Shown here one piece after another: positions 62,996-64,000 of a DNA stretch of 64,000 nucleotides. The notes under the pieces are model-generated. The model was not told where the DNA came from. It saw only the letters and a program-made list of their open reading frames with translations, and searched no databases. The stretch comes from Halomonas sp. UBA3074 (GTDB lineage: Bacteria; Pseudomonadota; Gammaproteobacteria; Pseudomonadales; Halomonadaceae): positions 1-64,000 of the forward strand of contig NZ_DFBS01000032.1 of the NCBI RefSeq assembly GCF_002366715.1, given 5' to 3'. Both the position numbers and the translations under genes were made by a program. Position 1 is the stretch's first letter; every line of letters starts with the position of its first letter.

Positions 62996-64000
62996 ATGAC
63001 CACACCCACGCTGCCCATTTACCTGGATTACGCCGCCACCGCGCCGGTGGATGCCCGCGTGGTCGAGGTAATGCAGCGCTACCTAACGGTTGATCAGCTG
63101 TTCGCCAACCCGGCTTCGCGCAGCCATATGTTAGGTTGGCAGGCGGAACAGGTGGTTGAGCAGGCACGCCGCCAAGTGGCCGACGCGATTGGCGCCGACC
63201 CGCGTGAGATCGTTTGGACCAGCGGCGCCACCGAAGCGGATAACTTAGCGCTGATTGGCTTTATGCGTGCCAATCGCGAACGCGGTTTGCATCTGGTGAC
63301 CTCGACGATTGAGCATAAAGCCATCGTAGACACTGCCCATGCGCTGGAGAAAGAGGGCTTTGAGGTAACGTGGCTAACGCCTGGCCGGGATGGCTGCATC
63401 CAACCCGAGCAGCTGCGCGCCGCGATGCGCGACGATACCGCCCTTGTCTCACTCATGGCGGTCAATAATGAGCTGGGCAGCATCAACGATATTGCCGCCC
63501 TGGCCGCCGTTGCTCATGAATTTGGTGCGGTCTTCCATACCGATGCCGCTCAAGCGGTGGGGCGTATTCCGCTGGATGTGGTGGCCCAGCAGATTGATCT
63601 GATGTCGCTCTCCGCGCACAAAACCTACGGCCCCAAAGGCGTCGGGGCGCTGTATGTGAAGCGCCACCCAGACATTCGCGTTGAAGCACTGATTCACGGG
63701 GGCGGTCACGAGCGTGGCATGCGCTCCGGCACGCTCCCCACGCACCAAATTGCCGGTATGGGAGAAGCCTTTGCACTGATGCAGCAGCAGTACGACGAAG
63801 ACAACGCCCACATCACGAATTTGCAGCAGCGTTTTTTACGCGGCCTTGAGGGCGTTGACGGTGTTTTTGCGAACACACCGCTCGACAATGCGGTTCCCAA
63901 CATTCTCAACCTGGCGTTTGAAGGGGTCGACGGTGAATCGCTGCTGATGGCGCTGCGCGATGTTGCCGTCTCTACCGGCTCGGCGTGCAACTCAGCCAGC
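62996..64000 (+). CDS. iscS: cysteine desulfurase IscS, cut by the window end
   Basis: The first 335 codons are present. 'YLDYAATAPVD' start, 'WTSGATEADNLAL', 'HTDAAQAVGRIPLD', PLP Lys in SLSAHKTYGPKG and, at the very end, the active-site Cys loop STGSACNSAS. It provides sulphur for Fe-S clusters and tRNA thiolation. Usual length is about 404 aa, so about 70 residues lie beyond the window. Confidence 0.97.
   Translation, partial: MTTPTLPIYLDYAATAPVDARVVEVMQRYLTVDQLFANPASRSHMLGWQAEQVVEQARRQVADAIGADPREIVWTSGATEADNLALIGFMRANRERGLHLVTSTIEHKAIVDTAHALEKEGFEVTWLTPGRDGCIQPEQLRAAMRDDTALVSLMAVNNELGSINDIAALAAVAHEFGAVFHTDAAQAVGRIPLDVVAQQIDLMSLSAHKTYGPKGVGALYVKRHPDIRVEALIHGGGHERGMRSGTLPTHQIAGMGEAFALMQQQYDEDNAHITNLQQRFLRGLEGVDGVFANTPLDNAVPNILNLAFEGVDGESLLMALRDVAVSTGSACNSAS

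Overview
The window looks like a piece of a gammaproteobacterial chromosome, most likely Halomonas or a close relative (Halomonadaceae). The basis is a GC-rich core with the gammaproteobacterial order queA-tgt-yajC-secD-secF, then suhB, trmJ, cysE, iscR and iscS, plus a peptide-type ABC transporter, a TRAP transporter and several histone-deacetylase-like amidohydrolases. The genus is an inference from gene content and has not been checked against a database.

Layout. (1) 1-9,760 is a defence-like region. An AT-rich two-gene unit (a HEPN-like domain fused to an HsdR-like helicase with lost ATPase motifs, and a YaaC-like protein) lies beside a four-gene Wadjet/MksBEF-type operon (SMC-like ATPase, MksE-like, kleisin-like, Toprim nuclease) with fully overlapping genes. 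(2) 9,830-29,650 is a catabolic region. It holds a GntR regulator with an acetylpolyamine-type deacetylase, divergent from a peptide ABC transporter-FAD oxidase-aminotransferase operon. A long opposite-strand operon follows (ridA, ornithine cyclodeaminase-like, TRAP dctPQM, two more deacetylases, branched-chain aminotransferase-like), with an AraC regulator upstream, then a glycosyltransferase. (3) 29,754-53,745 is a roughly 24 kb integrative island in the 3' end of tRNA-Leu(CAA). It is bounded by a 61-bp perfect direct repeat and has a tyrosine integrase and excisionase next to the intact tRNA. (4) 53,685-64,000 is core: tRNA-Leu, queA-tgt-yajC-secDF, suhB, trmJ, cysE, iscR, and iscS cut by the window end.

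Island cargo, left to right: three small unknown genes with their own promoter and operator; a decayed flagellin tail; a complete flagellin with a near-consensus sigma-28 promoter; a complete type IV-A CRISPR-Cas effector operon (csf2-csf3-csf1-csf5-csf4/dinG) with no recognisable CRISPR array; a plasmid-like recombination set (RadC-like, YqaJ exonuclease, ERF annealing protein, DUF932); a replication-like block with one HUH-type Gp2/YfjJ protein and a divergent relative lacking the motif; an MvaT-type silencer; an AbiE toxin-antitoxin pair; and a CI-like repressor whose autocleavage residues are replaced.

The strongest candidates for something new are the HEPN/pseudo-HsdR plus YaaC-like pair, the chromosomal array-less type IV-A locus, and the Rep-like pair with its structured upstream region. 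A SuhB that has lost its inositol-phosphatase metal site is a notable core-gene oddity. All family calls come from reading motifs by eye; no searches were run.
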